Below, piece after piece: positions 34,940 through 45,083 of a stretch of DNA of 64,000 nucleotides. The stretch comes from Aureivirga marina (GTDB lineage: Bacteria > Bacteroidota > Bacteroidia > Flavobacteriales > Flavobacteriaceae). The notes under the pieces are model-generated. The model had not been told where the DNA came from. It searched no databases and worked only from the letters and a program-made list of their open reading frames with translations. Every line of letters begins with the position of its first letter. The first letter of the stretch is position 1. Location: the NCBI RefSeq assembly GCF_015767265.1, contig NZ_JADPIB010000001.1, forward strand, positions 496,001-560,000. The letters are read 5' to 3'. The position numbers and the translations under genes are program-made.

Positions 34940-37045
34940 TTATTTCACTCCATGCATTAATTTCTTAATTATAGGGTTTAATAATAAAATTATTAAACCT
35001 GCTACAACAGGAACTATTGTAAAGATTAAGAAGAATGTTGATAATGAATAAGCTTCTGTAATTTTTTCAATTTGAGAACCCAATACAGCTGCTAATTTGT
35101 TTCCGATTGCGATAGCTAAATACCACATCCCAAACATGAATGCTATCATTCTAGCTGGAACTAATTTAGATACATAGGACAGTCCTACAGGTGACAGACA
35201 TAATTCTCCAAGTGTATGGAATAGATATGCTAAAATTAGCCATATCATACTTACTTTCATTCCTTCCTGTAAACCATGAGATCCGAATGCTAATAATCCA
35301 AATCCGATTGCCATAATTATTAATCCTAAAGCGTATTTTGTTGCAGCTGAAGGATTATATTTACTATCCCACCATTTTGAGAACATAGAAGCAAAAGCAA
35401 TAATAAAGAATGAGTTTAAGATACTAAACCAAGATACAGTAATTTCAACTTCATTATCTTTAATTTGTGTAACTTTTGCATTTACAACTGCATGATCAAC
35501 TCCTAATTCAGCAGCTCTATCATATGCAGCTTGTAATCTTTCTGCATCTAAGTATCCAAAGCTCGAATTATCTTTATCTTTTGTAATAATTTTTACATCT
35601 TGATGTAAAGTTAACTCAACAGGCTCAGCAATTGATGCTGTTTTTTCAATTACTTTATATTCTGGTTTTACTTCCATATCATGTGACATTGGAACTTCCG
35701 AATACATTAATTTCCCTTCATCATCTTTTTGGTGAATACCATCTTTCATTACTGGCATTTCAACAACTTTATAAGAAACATCATAAGAAGTTGTAGAGAA
35801 ATCTCTATTTAACATCCATCCAACAATCGCCCAAACTCCAGCAAAACATATTGCTAAAACAATGTTTGATCCAGGAATTTTATTCCAAGTTCTTTTCGCT
35901 AATAATATTAAAACCCAAGTGATAATTCCTAATGGGATTAATGTTAATAATGCATTAATAATATTATAAATTAAAGCCGCATTCCCAGTTAAACTTCTGT
36001 TTACAGAATCTCTTGCAAATAATACTAATGAAGTAGCTCCTTGCTCGAAAGACATCCAGAAAAATACGGTGAAAAATGCAAAAATAATTACAGCAATCAT
36101 TCTATCACGAACAATTCTTGTATAACGTGCAATACGAGTAATAACAAGGAATAAGAATAGTACTAATCCAAATAATGCCATTATATATTGTCCACTAATT
36201 CCTCCTATTTCAAATGGGAATAAATCAATATTTCCAATTTTAGAAAGTGGATCATTAATTGCGTATCCTAAACCAATTACCGAAGTAATGATAATTAATA
36301 TTTTATCAACTAAAGTAAATGGATTTAATTTATCTCCGTTTTCATCAACTTGAGGAGCAGCTTTAGATTTAGTTTCAACTGTCTCGTCTTTTTTAACTTT
36401 TGAAGGAACATCTCCAATTTTACCGAATAAAGGTTTTGCTAACCAGAATTGTAAAGTACCTAATAACATAAATACTCCAGCAAGTCCGAATCCCCAGCTC
36501 CATCCTACTTTCTCAGCTAAGTAACCACAAAGTAACATTCCGAAAAATGCTCCAGCGTTTACTCCCATATAGAAAATTGTGAAGGCACCATCTTTCTTTT
36601 CTGGTAAATCTTTATACATTTCAGAAATAATAGATGTCATATTTGGTTTAAAGAAACCTGTACCAATTACAAGTAATGCTAAACCAACATACAACCAGAA
36701 TTCTGTTTCAATTGCCATTGCTGCGTGACCAAGAGTCATAATTATCGCTCCAATTACAACTGCCCATCTATATCCAGTAAATTTATCTGCAATAACCCCT
36801 CCAACAATTGGTGTTAAATAAAGAAGCATTGCATAAGTTCCAAACAATGCTCCTGCATTTTCAGCCGTCCATTCCCATCCAGGGTTATAACCTACCAATG
36901 CCATTGTTAAGAAGTTAATTAATAATACTCTCATTCCGTAGAAAGAGAAACGTTCCCACATTTCTGTGAAGAACAGAACGAATAAACCAGCTGGGTGGCC
37001 TAATACGTTTGAATCAAAAAAATTAGGTTTCTTAATACTATCCAT
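34940..37045 (-). CDS. Proton-dependent oligopeptide transporter (POT) with large soluble insert
   Basis: 701 residues, about 200 longer than usual bacterial POT proteins. The ExxERF motif is in TEMWERFSFYG (E28, E31, R32, F33); GFFKPNMTS is the second family signature. The membrane part is interrupted at about residues 415-538 by a hydrophilic domain between two helices (MLNRDFS ... EITVSWFSILNSFF). Its position late in the helix order resembles the extracellular domain of animal PEPT transporters, although homology is not shown. It imports di- and tripeptides with protons. Third gene of the operon with a DPP-IV peptidase and a second POT. Confidence 0.93.
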   Translation of the reverse strand: MDSIKKPNFFDSNVLGHPAGLFVLFFTEMWERFSFYGMRVLLINFLTMALVGYNPGWEWTAENAGALFGTYAMLLYLTPIVGGVIADKFTGYRWAVVIGAIIMTLGHAAMAIETEFWLYVGLALLVIGTGFFKPNMTSIISEMYKDLPEKKDGAFTIFYMGVNAGAFFGMLLCGYLAEKVGWSWGFGLAGVFMLLGTLQFWLAKPLFGKIGDVPSKVKKDETVETKSKAAPQVDENGDKLNPFTLVDKILIIITSVIGLGYAINDPLSKIGNIDLFPFEIGGISGQYIMALFGLVLFLFLVITRIARYTRIVRDRMIAVIIFAFFTVFFWMSFEQGATSLVLFARDSVNRSLTGNAALIYNIINALLTLIPLGIITWVLILLAKRTWNKIPGSNIVLAICFAGVWAIVGWMLNRDFSTTSYDVSYKVVEMPVMKDGIHQKDDEGKLMYSEVPMSHDMEVKPEYKVIEKTASIAEPVELTLHQDVKIITKDKDNSSFGYLDAERLQAAYDRAAELGVDHAVVNAKVTQIKDNEVEITVSWFSILNSFFIIAFASMFSKWWDSKYNPSAATKYALGLIIMAIGFGLLAFGSHGLQEGMKVSMIWLILAYLFHTLGELCLSPVGLSYVSKLVPARMIAFMFGMWYLAIAIGNKLAAVLGSQIEKITEAYSLSTFFLIFTIVPVVAGLIILLLNPIIKKLMHGVK

Positions 37046-37069
37046 GTTCGTTTCGTATATTTCTATATT

Positions 37070-38611
37070 TTAATGTGCTATTTCTTTCTCGTGATCTTCT
37101 GCTCCGTGTGTTAATCTTTTTAATGGTTTAATTAATAAAACAACTAATAAACCAAAAATAACGGTAAACCCTGTAATTCCAGCGAAAATTGCGTACTCTC
37201 CCAATTCAGAAGCGCTCTCTCCTAAAAGTCCGGCTACTTTATTTCCTAATCCTGTAGAAGCAAAATAAACTCCCATCATTAATGAAACATATTTTACAGG
37301 TGCTAATTTTGTAATAAATGATAATGCAACTGGTGAAGCACAAAGCTCTCCAATTGTATGTAATAAATAAGCGAATACTAACCAATACATATCTGAAGCT
37401 CCTAAAGCTTCATAATCTCTTACAGCAAAAATCATAAAAACAAATCCAAGTCCCATAATAATAGTACCTATACCCATTTTGAATAAAGAAGAAGCTTCTT
37501 TATGTTTTAGTCTTCTTTTTGCCCAATAATTAGCTACTAATGTTGCAAAAATAATAATAAAAGCTGCATTTAATCCTTGAAAAACTGCCGTTGGAATTTC
37601 AAATAATCCAAAGAAATTACGGTCTGTTTTTTCTTCTGTATAAATACTCATTAATCCTCCAGCTTGCTCAAAAGCTCCCCAGAAAACAATTACAATTAAG
37701 AAGGAAAGTAATAAAACAAGAAATCTATCTTTCATTACTTTTGTAGTTAATTCTTTATAAATCATCATTAACATTCCAGCAATTAAACCAATAAAAATAA
37801 ATAATGCTGTAAATGCCCAACTATCATTTCCTTCATATGTAAATCCTGCATAAATTCCGTATGCACAGATTAAAGCAACAATTCCTAATTGTAGTGGAGA
37901 TCTTAATAAATCAGCAAAAATCTGACCAATTGAAGATTCTTCTCCTTTATCTGAAGCTTTGATTTCAGAAGGTTTATTTCCTACATGGATTAAATATTTT
38001 TGACCAAATATATAAACTAATAAACCTAATAACATTCCAATTCCTGCTAATCCAAATCCTGCATGCCATCCATAAACAGCAGCAGTAACACCAACAGTTG
38101 TTGTTGCTAATAAAGAACCTAAATTAATTCCAATATAAAAAATACTAAATCCTTTATCTCTTCTGATATCTCCTTTTTTATAAAGTCCTCCAACCATTGT
38201 TGAAATATTAGGCTTTAATAAACCTACTCCAAGAATAACTAATCCTAAACCAGTATAAAATGCCCAATCTTGTTCAATTGCTAAAACTCCATGTCCTGCA
38301 ACTAGAATCCATGCTCCAACTAGAACTGATTTCTTTTGTCCAAGCCATTTATCAGCGATTAATCCTCCTGGAATTGAAACTAAATAAACCAACATCGTAT
38401 ACCAACCATATAATGCTAAAGCTTCTCCTGAAGTCCATCCTAAACCTGGATTCTCTCCCATAGTTTCTGCAACCATGTATAAAGTTAATAAAGCTCGCAT
38501 TCCATAGTATGAAAAACGCTCCCACATCTCTGTGAAGAATAAAATATATAATCCTATTGGATGCCCAAACAGCTCTCTTTCATGAGGTTTATTGATGGCG
38601 GTACTCGACAT
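37070..38611 (-). CDS. Proton-dependent oligopeptide transporter (POT)
   Basis: 513 residues from the chosen start, the normal POT size, with about 14 helices. TEMWERFSYYGMRALL holds the ExxERF proton/peptide motif; LLKPNISTMVGGLY and FYIGINLGS also fit. The frame runs 19 codons further upstream (to 38668), but the region is poor and the ATG at 38611 (MSSTAINKPHEREL) matches the family start. It sits between the DPP-IV gene and the larger POT gene, in an operon for uptake of peptides released outside the cytoplasm. Confidence 0.93.
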   Translation of the reverse strand: MSSTAINKPHERELFGHPIGLYILFFTEMWERFSYYGMRALLTLYMVAETMGENPGLGWTSGEALALYGWYTMLVYLVSIPGGLIADKWLGQKKSVLVGAWILVAGHGVLAIEQDWAFYTGLGLVILGVGLLKPNISTMVGGLYKKGDIRRDKGFSIFYIGINLGSLLATTTVGVTAAVYGWHAGFGLAGIGMLLGLLVYIFGQKYLIHVGNKPSEIKASDKGEESSIGQIFADLLRSPLQLGIVALICAYGIYAGFTYEGNDSWAFTALFIFIGLIAGMLMMIYKELTTKVMKDRFLVLLLSFLIVIVFWGAFEQAGGLMSIYTEEKTDRNFFGLFEIPTAVFQGLNAAFIIIFATLVANYWAKRRLKHKEASSLFKMGIGTIIMGLGFVFMIFAVRDYEALGASDMYWLVFAYLLHTIGELCASPVALSFITKLAPVKYVSLMMGVYFASTGLGNKVAGLLGESASELGEYAIFAGITGFTVIFGLLVVLLIKPLKRLTHGAEDHEKEIAH

Positions 38612-38654
38612 ATTTCTATAATGTTTTTTAATTAATATTTCATTTAATAACAAA

Positions 38655-38690
38655 TAAAGTGACTTCAACTGTTTAGTTCAAATCACTTTA
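38655..38690 (-). other. Intercistronic hairpin between the peptidase and POT genes
   Basis: Extended stem TAAAGTGA / TCACTTTA with further pairs inward (CAACT...AGTTC region). No strong T tract follows on the minus strand, so it is more likely an mRNA-stability or attenuating structure than a full terminator. Confidence 0.5.
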
Positions 38691-38703
38691 CTTTTTCATG
38701 CTT

Positions 38704-40860
38704 CTATAAATTTTGGCGAACAAAATTAGTCATTTTTTTATAAAGGTGTAATCGTGTATTTTTCCCTCTATAAATTCCGTGTGTTCTATCTGGATAAATC
38801 TCTGAATCATAAGGAACATCTGCTTCGATCATTGCATTAATCATACGCATAGTATTTTGCACATGTACATTATCATCTCCACTTCCATGAATTAATAGAT
38901 ACTTTCCTTTCATTTGATTCACAAAGTTAATTGGCGAATTATCGTCATATCCACTTGGGTTTTCTTGTGGAGTTCTCATGTATCTCTCTGTATAAATACT
39001 GTCGTAAAAACGCCAAGAAGTTACAGGAGCAACTGCAATTGCCATTTTAAAAACATCATTTCCTTTTAATAAACAGTTTGAAGACATAAATCCTCCAAAA
39101 CTCCAACCCCAAATTCCGATTCTATTTTCATCAATAAAATCTTCTTTAGCAAAAATCTTTGCAGAAGCAATTTGATCAATCACTTCATATTTTCCTAATT
39201 CTTTATAAGTAACTTTCTTGAAATCTCTTCCTTTATATCCTGTTCCTCTTGGATCTACACAAGCAACAATATAACCTTCTGAAGCTAACATATAATACCA
39301 AAAATCATTAGAACTATTCCATCTATTAGCAACTTGTTGCGAACCTGGTCCAGAATATTGGAACATTAATAAAGGATATTTTTTATTTGGATCAAAATTC
39401 TTTGGCTTAATCATCCAAGCATTCAATGTTGTTTCACCTGTTTGTACTGTGAAGAATTCTTTTGTTCCAATATTATAATTTGCTAATTTCTTAGCTAAAT
39501 TTTTATTGTCTTTTACGTGCTTTAATTTTTTTCCTTTCGCATTGTATAAATCAAATTCTAAAGGTGTTGTAGCATCTGAGAAATTATTGATAAAATAGTT
39601 TAAATTCTTACTGAAAGAAGCATTATTTGTTCCTATTTTTTCACTTAATTTCGTCTTTGATTTTCCATTTAATTTAATGTTATAAACAGTTCTATTAATT
39701 GAACCATCTTCTACAGATTGGTAATAAATTCTTTTTAATTTTTCATTATATCCGTAGTATTTTGTCACATCCCAATTTCCAGAAGTTATCTGCTTTTTTA
39801 ACTTCCCATCTTTTGCATAATGATAAATATGATTGTATCCACTTCTATCACTTGTCCAAACAAAAGATCCATCTTTTAAAAACTCAAAATTTAAATCTGT
39901 TACTTCAATATAAGCTTTATCAGTTTCATGTAAAACTGGCTTAGCATCAAATGTTGCAGCATCAATAAAAAATAAGTTTAAATCATTTTGATGACGATTT
40001 AAAGTGATTGCAGTTAATTTATTTGCATCATTTGACCATTTTAATCTTGGAATATATTCGTAATCTCCTAATGAGATTTTTGTAGTTTCTTTTTTCCCTA
40101 AATTATAAATATGAAGTGAAACAACTGAATTGTTTTCTCCAGCTTTTGGATATTTAAAAACTTGTTGTGTTGGATATAATTTATTTCCATAAATATCCAT
40201 TGAAAACTCTGGAACATCTGTTTCATCAAAACGGATAAAAGCAATATTTTTACTATCTGCACTCCAGTCAAAAGCTCTTACAAAAGCAAATTCTTCTTCG
40301 TAAACCCAGTCAGTAATTCCATTAATGATTTTATTTTTCTTTCCGTCTGTGGTAACTTGTGTTGTTTTTCCTGTTGTAAAATCTTTAATGAAGATGTTGT
40401 TATCTTTTACATAAGCAACTTTTTTGCTATCAGGAGAAAAAGTTGGTTCTTGGATTTTTGCTTCGTCAACTAATTCTAATTTTTGTGAATTAATATCATA
40501 AACATAAAAATAAGCCAGAGTAGAATGTCTATAAATCGGCTCTGATTCTGTTCCAAGAATTAATTTTGTTTCATCATTGTTAAATTCATAGCTATCAAAA
40601 TAATTTAGTTGTTGTAAATCGTTTGAATTTACAATTGTTTCAACCTTTTCTAGCGTTTTATATGAATATTTATCAACGGATGTACTTCTTGTTGCTCTGT
40701 CAAAGTTTAGCAACGTATAAAAGTCTCCGTTCATTGAGTTTAAAGAGTTTAGATAGTCTTGTCTAAATTCTCCTCCCCAAATTTCTTCTAAAGTTATATC
40801 TTTTTTTTGTGCTGTAGCTACTGTGGAAATAGCTAGAATAAACAAAAATAGTTTCTTCAT
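38704..40860 (-). CDS. Dipeptidyl peptidase IV-type S9 prolyl peptidase
   Basis: 718 residues. Signal peptide (cleavage near VATAQ), DPP-IV N-terminal beta-propeller, then alpha/beta hydrolase domain. The paired glutamates that hold the substrate N-terminus are in WVYEEEF (188-190). Catalytic triad: S587 in GWSFGG, Asp in GSGDDNVH (662), H694 in DRTHG. It removes X-Pro or X-Ala dipeptides from peptides in the periplasm. It is first in an operon with two dipeptide transporters, which would import its products. Confidence 0.95.
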   Translation of the reverse strand: MKKLFLFILAISTVATAQKKDITLEEIWGGEFRQDYLNSLNSMNGDFYTLLNFDRATRSTSVDKYSYKTLEKVETIVNSNDLQQLNYFDSYEFNNDETKLILGTESEPIYRHSTLAYFYVYDINSQKLELVDEAKIQEPTFSPDSKKVAYVKDNNIFIKDFTTGKTTQVTTDGKKNKIINGITDWVYEEEFAFVRAFDWSADSKNIAFIRFDETDVPEFSMDIYGNKLYPTQQVFKYPKAGENNSVVSLHIYNLGKKETTKISLGDYEYIPRLKWSNDANKLTAITLNRHQNDLNLFFIDAATFDAKPVLHETDKAYIEVTDLNFEFLKDGSFVWTSDRSGYNHIYHYAKDGKLKKQITSGNWDVTKYYGYNEKLKRIYYQSVEDGSINRTVYNIKLNGKSKTKLSEKIGTNNASFSKNLNYFINNFSDATTPLEFDLYNAKGKKLKHVKDNKNLAKKLANYNIGTKEFFTVQTGETTLNAWMIKPKNFDPNKKYPLLMFQYSGPGSQQVANRWNSSNDFWYYMLASEGYIVACVDPRGTGYKGRDFKKVTYKELGKYEVIDQIASAKIFAKEDFIDENRIGIWGWSFGGFMSSNCLLKGNDVFKMAIAVAPVTSWRFYDSIYTERYMRTPQENPSGYDDNSPINFVNQMKGKYLLIHGSGDDNVHVQNTMRMINAMIEADVPYDSEIYPDRTHGIYRGKNTRLHLYKKMTNFVRQNL

Positions 40861-41097
40861 CTTATGTTTTTTAAAAAAAATAATGCCAAGTTTAAGAAAT
40901 TTTAATGGTTTTTTAGCATTAAAAATCGAAAAATTTGTGCAAGAAACTATTTTTGAATGTTATTTTTTATCAGCGAATTAATTCATATATCTAATTCGAA
41001 TTATAATATTTATTAATTTTATTCAAATTGTATTATTTTTTGGCTTTTTAGTTTAAAATTTTTCAATAAAAAGCTAGAAATATTAAATGAATCCTTT

Positions 41098-42681
41098 TTA
41101 CTTCATTTTCTTCTTATCTTTTAAAACCATTTCCTCTTCCAATATCTTTACAATCTCTTTGTTATCACCACGAATTGCATCATTTAAAGGTGTATTTCCC
41201 CAACGATCTTTTAAGTCATGTTTTACTCCTTTATCCAATAAATATTTCACAATTTCTACTTGATTTTCTGAAGCTGCTAAATGTAAAGCAGTTCTTCCAT
41301 CATAATCTGAACTATTTAAAGACATTCCTTCTGCTTCCAAACGTTGTAATTCATTTAAATCACCATATCCAGCAGCATAAATCAGATTAATTAATTTATT
41401 CACTTTAGATTCATGTTTTCTTTTTCTTGGATCTTTCTTAGAAGTTTGCTCCATTAAAGAATCATACATATGAAAATTAAACTTATCAATTAACTTCTTA
41501 CAAAACTCTACACCACGAACACTATTTCCCATTTTATCCAAACGAGGCGACCAAATACTAATTCCCATTACATTTGGAATCACAACTAAAAGCGAACCTG
41601 AAACTCCAGATTTTGCAGGAACTCCAACACGGAAAGCAAACTCTCCCGAAAAATCATACATTCCACAAGAAGACATTAAAGACATACAATGACGAACAGT
41701 ATTTTCGTTAAAAATTGCTTCTCCAGTTAAAGGATTTATTCCAGAATTAGCAAAAGTTGCTGCTGCAATTGATAAATTTTCCGTGCATGATTCAATAGAA
41801 CAACATTGAAAATAAAATTCTAAAGTTTCTGTAATATCCGTTTTTGGCATAAATGCTTTATTTTCTCGCATAAAATAAGCCAAGGCAAAGTTTCTATCTG
41901 CTGTTTGTCTTTCTGATAAATACACAGAATTATTAAAATGTACGTTTCTTCCACCACATAAATGCTTCCAAATACTAGAAATATGCTCAAATCGATCTGC
42001 AATTGCACTATTTCTTTTAATTAAGGAACAAGCCATAATTGCTCCTGCATTAATCATCGGATTATGCGGTAAACCCTTATGATTTAAGGAAAGCTCATTA
42101 AAAGAACGTCCACTTGGCTCACGTCCAATATGTCTGTGAACTGTTTCTTCACCAAGTTCTTCCATTGCAATACAATAGTTTATAGGCTTACAAGTAGATT
42201 GTACACAAAAATTATCTTTGGAATCACCAATCGAAAATCGTTGCCCATCAACTGTACAAATAGAAAGCGCAAAATGTTCAGGATTTACACGTGCTAACTG
42301 AGGAATATAATCTGCAATTTCTCCTTTTTTATTTACTTCTACTTCGTGATAAATTTTTATTATTTCTTTACAAAAATCTTTAAAATCAGGAATGATTAAA
42401 TCTCTATAAAGTGCTCTTCTTACTAAATTATCTTGTTTTCCTAGCTTTAAAAACAATTTTTTGTCAATACCTTTTTCGGTAACAGAATTTTCTAAGGTTG
42501 TTCGAAATTCATTCAGACGAATATCGTCTTCCAAAATTCCCATATTTTCCAATTTTCTCCAAATGGTTTCAGGATTTACATATCCTTTTTCATTTTTATC
42601 CAACTGCTTAAATAGAGAATCTGCTGCTTTTTCTTCAAAAGAACTTAAGTTCTCAATTTTCTTACTTCTCGATTTTTCCAT
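41098..42681 (-). CDS. glsA: Glutaminase with C-terminal ankyrin repeats
   Basis: 527 residues. An N-terminal helical, EF-hand-like region (about 15-90), a serine-dependent beta-lactamase-like glutaminase domain (about 110-405) with catalytic S162 and K165 in VQSTCKPINY, plus NPMINAGAIM and AAATFANSGINP, then two to three ankyrin repeats (about 430-520: DGRTALHLAASENQVEIVKYLLDKG, WGNTPLNDAIRGDN). Most bacterial GlsA enzymes have only the catalytic domain (about 300 residues); this three-part layout matches animal GLS/GLS2. It hydrolyses glutamine to glutamate and ammonia. Single gene. Confidence 0.93.
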   Translation of the reverse strand: MEKSRSKKIENLSSFEEKAADSLFKQLDKNEKGYVNPETIWRKLENMGILEDDIRLNEFRTTLENSVTEKGIDKKLFLKLGKQDNLVRRALYRDLIIPDFKDFCKEIIKIYHEVEVNKKGEIADYIPQLARVNPEHFALSICTVDGQRFSIGDSKDNFCVQSTCKPINYCIAMEELGEETVHRHIGREPSGRSFNELSLNHKGLPHNPMINAGAIMACSLIKRNSAIADRFEHISSIWKHLCGGRNVHFNNSVYLSERQTADRNFALAYFMRENKAFMPKTDITETLEFYFQCCSIESCTENLSIAAATFANSGINPLTGEAIFNENTVRHCMSLMSSCGMYDFSGEFAFRVGVPAKSGVSGSLLVVIPNVMGISIWSPRLDKMGNSVRGVEFCKKLIDKFNFHMYDSLMEQTSKKDPRKRKHESKVNKLINLIYAAGYGDLNELQRLEAEGMSLNSSDYDGRTALHLAASENQVEIVKYLLDKGVKHDLKDRWGNTPLNDAIRGDNKEIVKILEEEMVLKDKKKMK

Positions 42682-42936
42682 GAAATTGGGGTTTATTCAA
42701 ATTCTTATCTTAAAATTAATTGTTATTATAAAAATAAATTTTTAACATTTATCCAATTAACATCTATTTAACAAGCATTTTTAATAATAAAACCTAAAAT
42801 TCTTCTTATTAAATTATATTTTCAAAATAAAAAGACAAAATACAATTTTACTCCAAATTGAAAAAAAAACGACATTGCTCTCTTTAGTTTGATGATTTAT
42901 TTATTTTTGTAACTATTAAAATTTTGAAAAAATATT

Positions 42937-44340
42937 ATGAACAAATATGATGTGGCTGTAATTGGTTCTGGTCCTGGTGGCTATGTTGCAGCAATTAGAT
43001 GTGCACAATTAGGCTTAAAAACAGCAATTATTGAAAAATATTCTACTTTAGGAGGAACTTGTTTAAATGTTGGATGCATTCCATCAAAAGCATTATTAGA
43101 TTCTTCTCACCATTATCACGATGCAGTGCATCATTTCGAAAAACACGGAATTGGTGTTGACGGTTTAAAAGTAGATTTAGGACAAATGATTTCTCGTAAA
43201 GATGAAGTAGTTTCTCAAACTACAGAAGGAATCAATTTCTTAATGAGTAAAAACAATATTGATGTTTACCAAGGAATTGGAAGTTTTAAAGACGCTACAA
43301 ATATCAATATTACAAAAGAGGACGGAAACGTAGAAACAATTGAAGCTGCAAAAACAATTATTGCAACAGGTTCAAAACCATCTACACTTCCATTTATCAC
43401 TTTAGATAAAAAAAGAGTAATTACTTCAACTGAAGCTTTAAAATTAAAAGAAATTCCTAAACACATGATTATTATTGGTGGTGGAGTTATCGGTTTAGAG
43501 CTTGGTTCTGTTTATAAAAGATTAGGAGCTGAAGTTTCTGTAGTTGAGTTTATGCCAACAATTATTCCTACAATGGATAAAATGTTAGCTAAAGAATTAC
43601 AAAAATCATTAAAGAAACAAGGAATGAAGTTCTACACTTCTCACAAAGTGACTTCTGTTACAAACAATGGTGATGAAGTTGTGGTAACTGCTGATGATAA
43701 AAAAGGAAAATCAGTAGAATTTAAAGGAGATTATGTTTTAGTTTCTGTTGGAAGAAGACCTTTTACTGATGGATTAGGTTTAGACAATGTTGGAATTAAC
43801 GTAAATGAAAGAGGTCAAATTGAAACAAACGATCATTTACAAACTAATGTTTCTAATATTTTTGCAATTGGTGATGTTGTTAAAGGAGCAATGTTAGCAC
43901 ACAAAGCAGAAGAAGAAGGAACGATGGTTGCTGAATTTATTGCAGGACAAAAACCACACATTAATTATAATTTAATTCCTGGGGTTGTTTATACTTGGCC
44001 AGAAGTTGCTGCTGTTGGAAAAACAGAAGAGCAATTAAAAGAAGAAGGAGTTGCTTACAAATCTGGAAGTTTCCCAATGAGAGCTTTAGGTAGAGCAAGA
44101 GCTAGTATGGATATTGAAGGACAAGTAAAAGTTTTAGCTGATAAAGAAACAGATGAAATTTTAGGAGTTCATATGATTGGAGCAAGAGCTGCAGATATGA
44201 TTGCTGAAGCTGTTGTTGCAATGGAATTCAGAGCATCTGCTGAAGATGTTTCAAGAATGTCACATGCACATCCAACGTTTACAGAAGCGATAAAAGAAGC
44301 TTGTTTAGCTGCTACAGATAATAGACCAATTCATAGCTAA
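42937..44340 (+). CDS. lpdA: Dihydrolipoyl dehydrogenase
   Basis: 467 residues. E3 component of 2-oxo acid dehydrogenase complexes: FAD motif VIGSGPGGYVAAIR, redox disulfide GGTCLNVGCIPSKALL, NAD motif IIGGGVIGLELGS, AIGDVVKGAMLAHKAEEEG, and the C-terminal HAHPTFTEAIKEA with the catalytic His-Glu pair. Stand-alone, as is usual in this phylum, so it can serve several complexes. A strong terminator follows. Confidence 0.97.
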   Translation: MNKYDVAVIGSGPGGYVAAIRCAQLGLKTAIIEKYSTLGGTCLNVGCIPSKALLDSSHHYHDAVHHFEKHGIGVDGLKVDLGQMISRKDEVVSQTTEGINFLMSKNNIDVYQGIGSFKDATNINITKEDGNVETIEAAKTIIATGSKPSTLPFITLDKKRVITSTEALKLKEIPKHMIIIGGGVIGLELGSVYKRLGAEVSVVEFMPTIIPTMDKMLAKELQKSLKKQGMKFYTSHKVTSVTNNGDEVVVTADDKKGKSVEFKGDYVLVSVGRRPFTDGLGLDNVGINVNERGQIETNDHLQTNVSNIFAIGDVVKGAMLAHKAEEEGTMVAEFIAGQKPHINYNLIPGVVYTWPEVAAVGKTEEQLKEEGVAYKSGSFPMRALGRARASMDIEGQVKVLADKETDEILGVHMIGARAADMIAEAVVAMEFRASAEDVSRMSHAHPTFTEAIKEACLAATDNRPIHS

Positions 44341-44838
44341 AAAAGCGTTTAAAATACATCAAAAAAACGTTCTAAATTTTAAACTTTTTAGAGCGTTTTT
44401 TTATGCCTTTTTTTGACTGATTTTTCACTTATTTTCACTTCCTAATTTCCTACAAAATCTATAGGATTTTCATGATTTTCAATTTTAGAAACATGATATA
44501 GGTCATAAAAAGACAAAATAATCCTTAATTCCTATTTTTCGGAGTGAATAAAGGAAATAAAAAGAATTTTAACATATTTTTAATTTTAAAATCTACTTTT
44601 TGTTAAAATATCATTTTTTACACATTAAAATTAAAAACAATTTCCTTGTTTTAATTCAGTCTAAATTTAAATATTGTTTTTTAGAATTTTCACAAGACTT
44701 TCTTCGGACAAAAATGAGTAATTTAACTACATAATTATTGAAATTATCACGAAAAAAAATGGATTTTTTCAACTCAAAAAAAGGTCCATTTCACAAACTG
44801 ATTTTGATGATTTTTTAAACCCATAAAATATCAATATC
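44341..44838. other. Intergenic region between lpdA and the nap operon
   Basis: Holds the lpdA terminator at 44364-44403. The remaining about 430 bases are AT-rich and probably carry the nap promoter and regulatory sites; I see no TTGAT-N4-ATCAA (FNR-type) site and no clear TAnnTTTG promoter. An imperfect AAATGGA / TCCATTT inverted pair lies at about 44757-44793. Confidence 0.5.
44364..44403 (+). terminator. Terminator of lpdA
   Basis: About 13-base stem (AAAACGTTCTAAA pairing with TTTAGAGCGTTTT, one G-T pair) and T tract. Confidence 0.85.
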
Positions 44839-45069
44839 ATGCCCATTAAAAGTTATATCGCTTACCCTGCCGAAGGGAAGAGACAAGAGCTAATAAATAC
44901 CTTAAAAAAATTCGAGGAATGTGAAGTAATTCCTTCTGAAAATCATGATATCGTAATTGTGATTACAGAAACCAACTCCAAAGAAGAAGAAAAAGTATTC
45001 GAAGCAAGACTGAAAGAAGTAAATAGTTTAATGATGCTATCAATGGTAGCAGGTTTTGATACAAATTAA
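44839..45069 (+). CDS. napD: NapD-type chaperone for nitrate reductase
   Basis: 76 residues with a ferredoxin-like babbab pattern: PIKSYIAYPAEGKRQELINTLKKFEECEVIP, then HDIVIVITETNSKEEEKVFEARLKEVNSLMMLSMVAGFD. NapD binds the Tat signal of NapA and holds back export until the cofactor is loaded. Location directly upstream of napA (14 bases) supports the call. Confidence 0.88.
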   Translation: MPIKSYIAYPAEGKRQELINTLKKFEECEVIPSENHDIVIVITETNSKEEEKVFEARLKEVNSLMMLSMVAGFDTN

Positions 45070-45083
45070 TAAAACGAAAAACT

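Noticed and set aside
44404-44838. FNR-type operator upstream of the nap operon
   Set aside because: Searched by eye for TTGAT-N4-ATCAA; none found.
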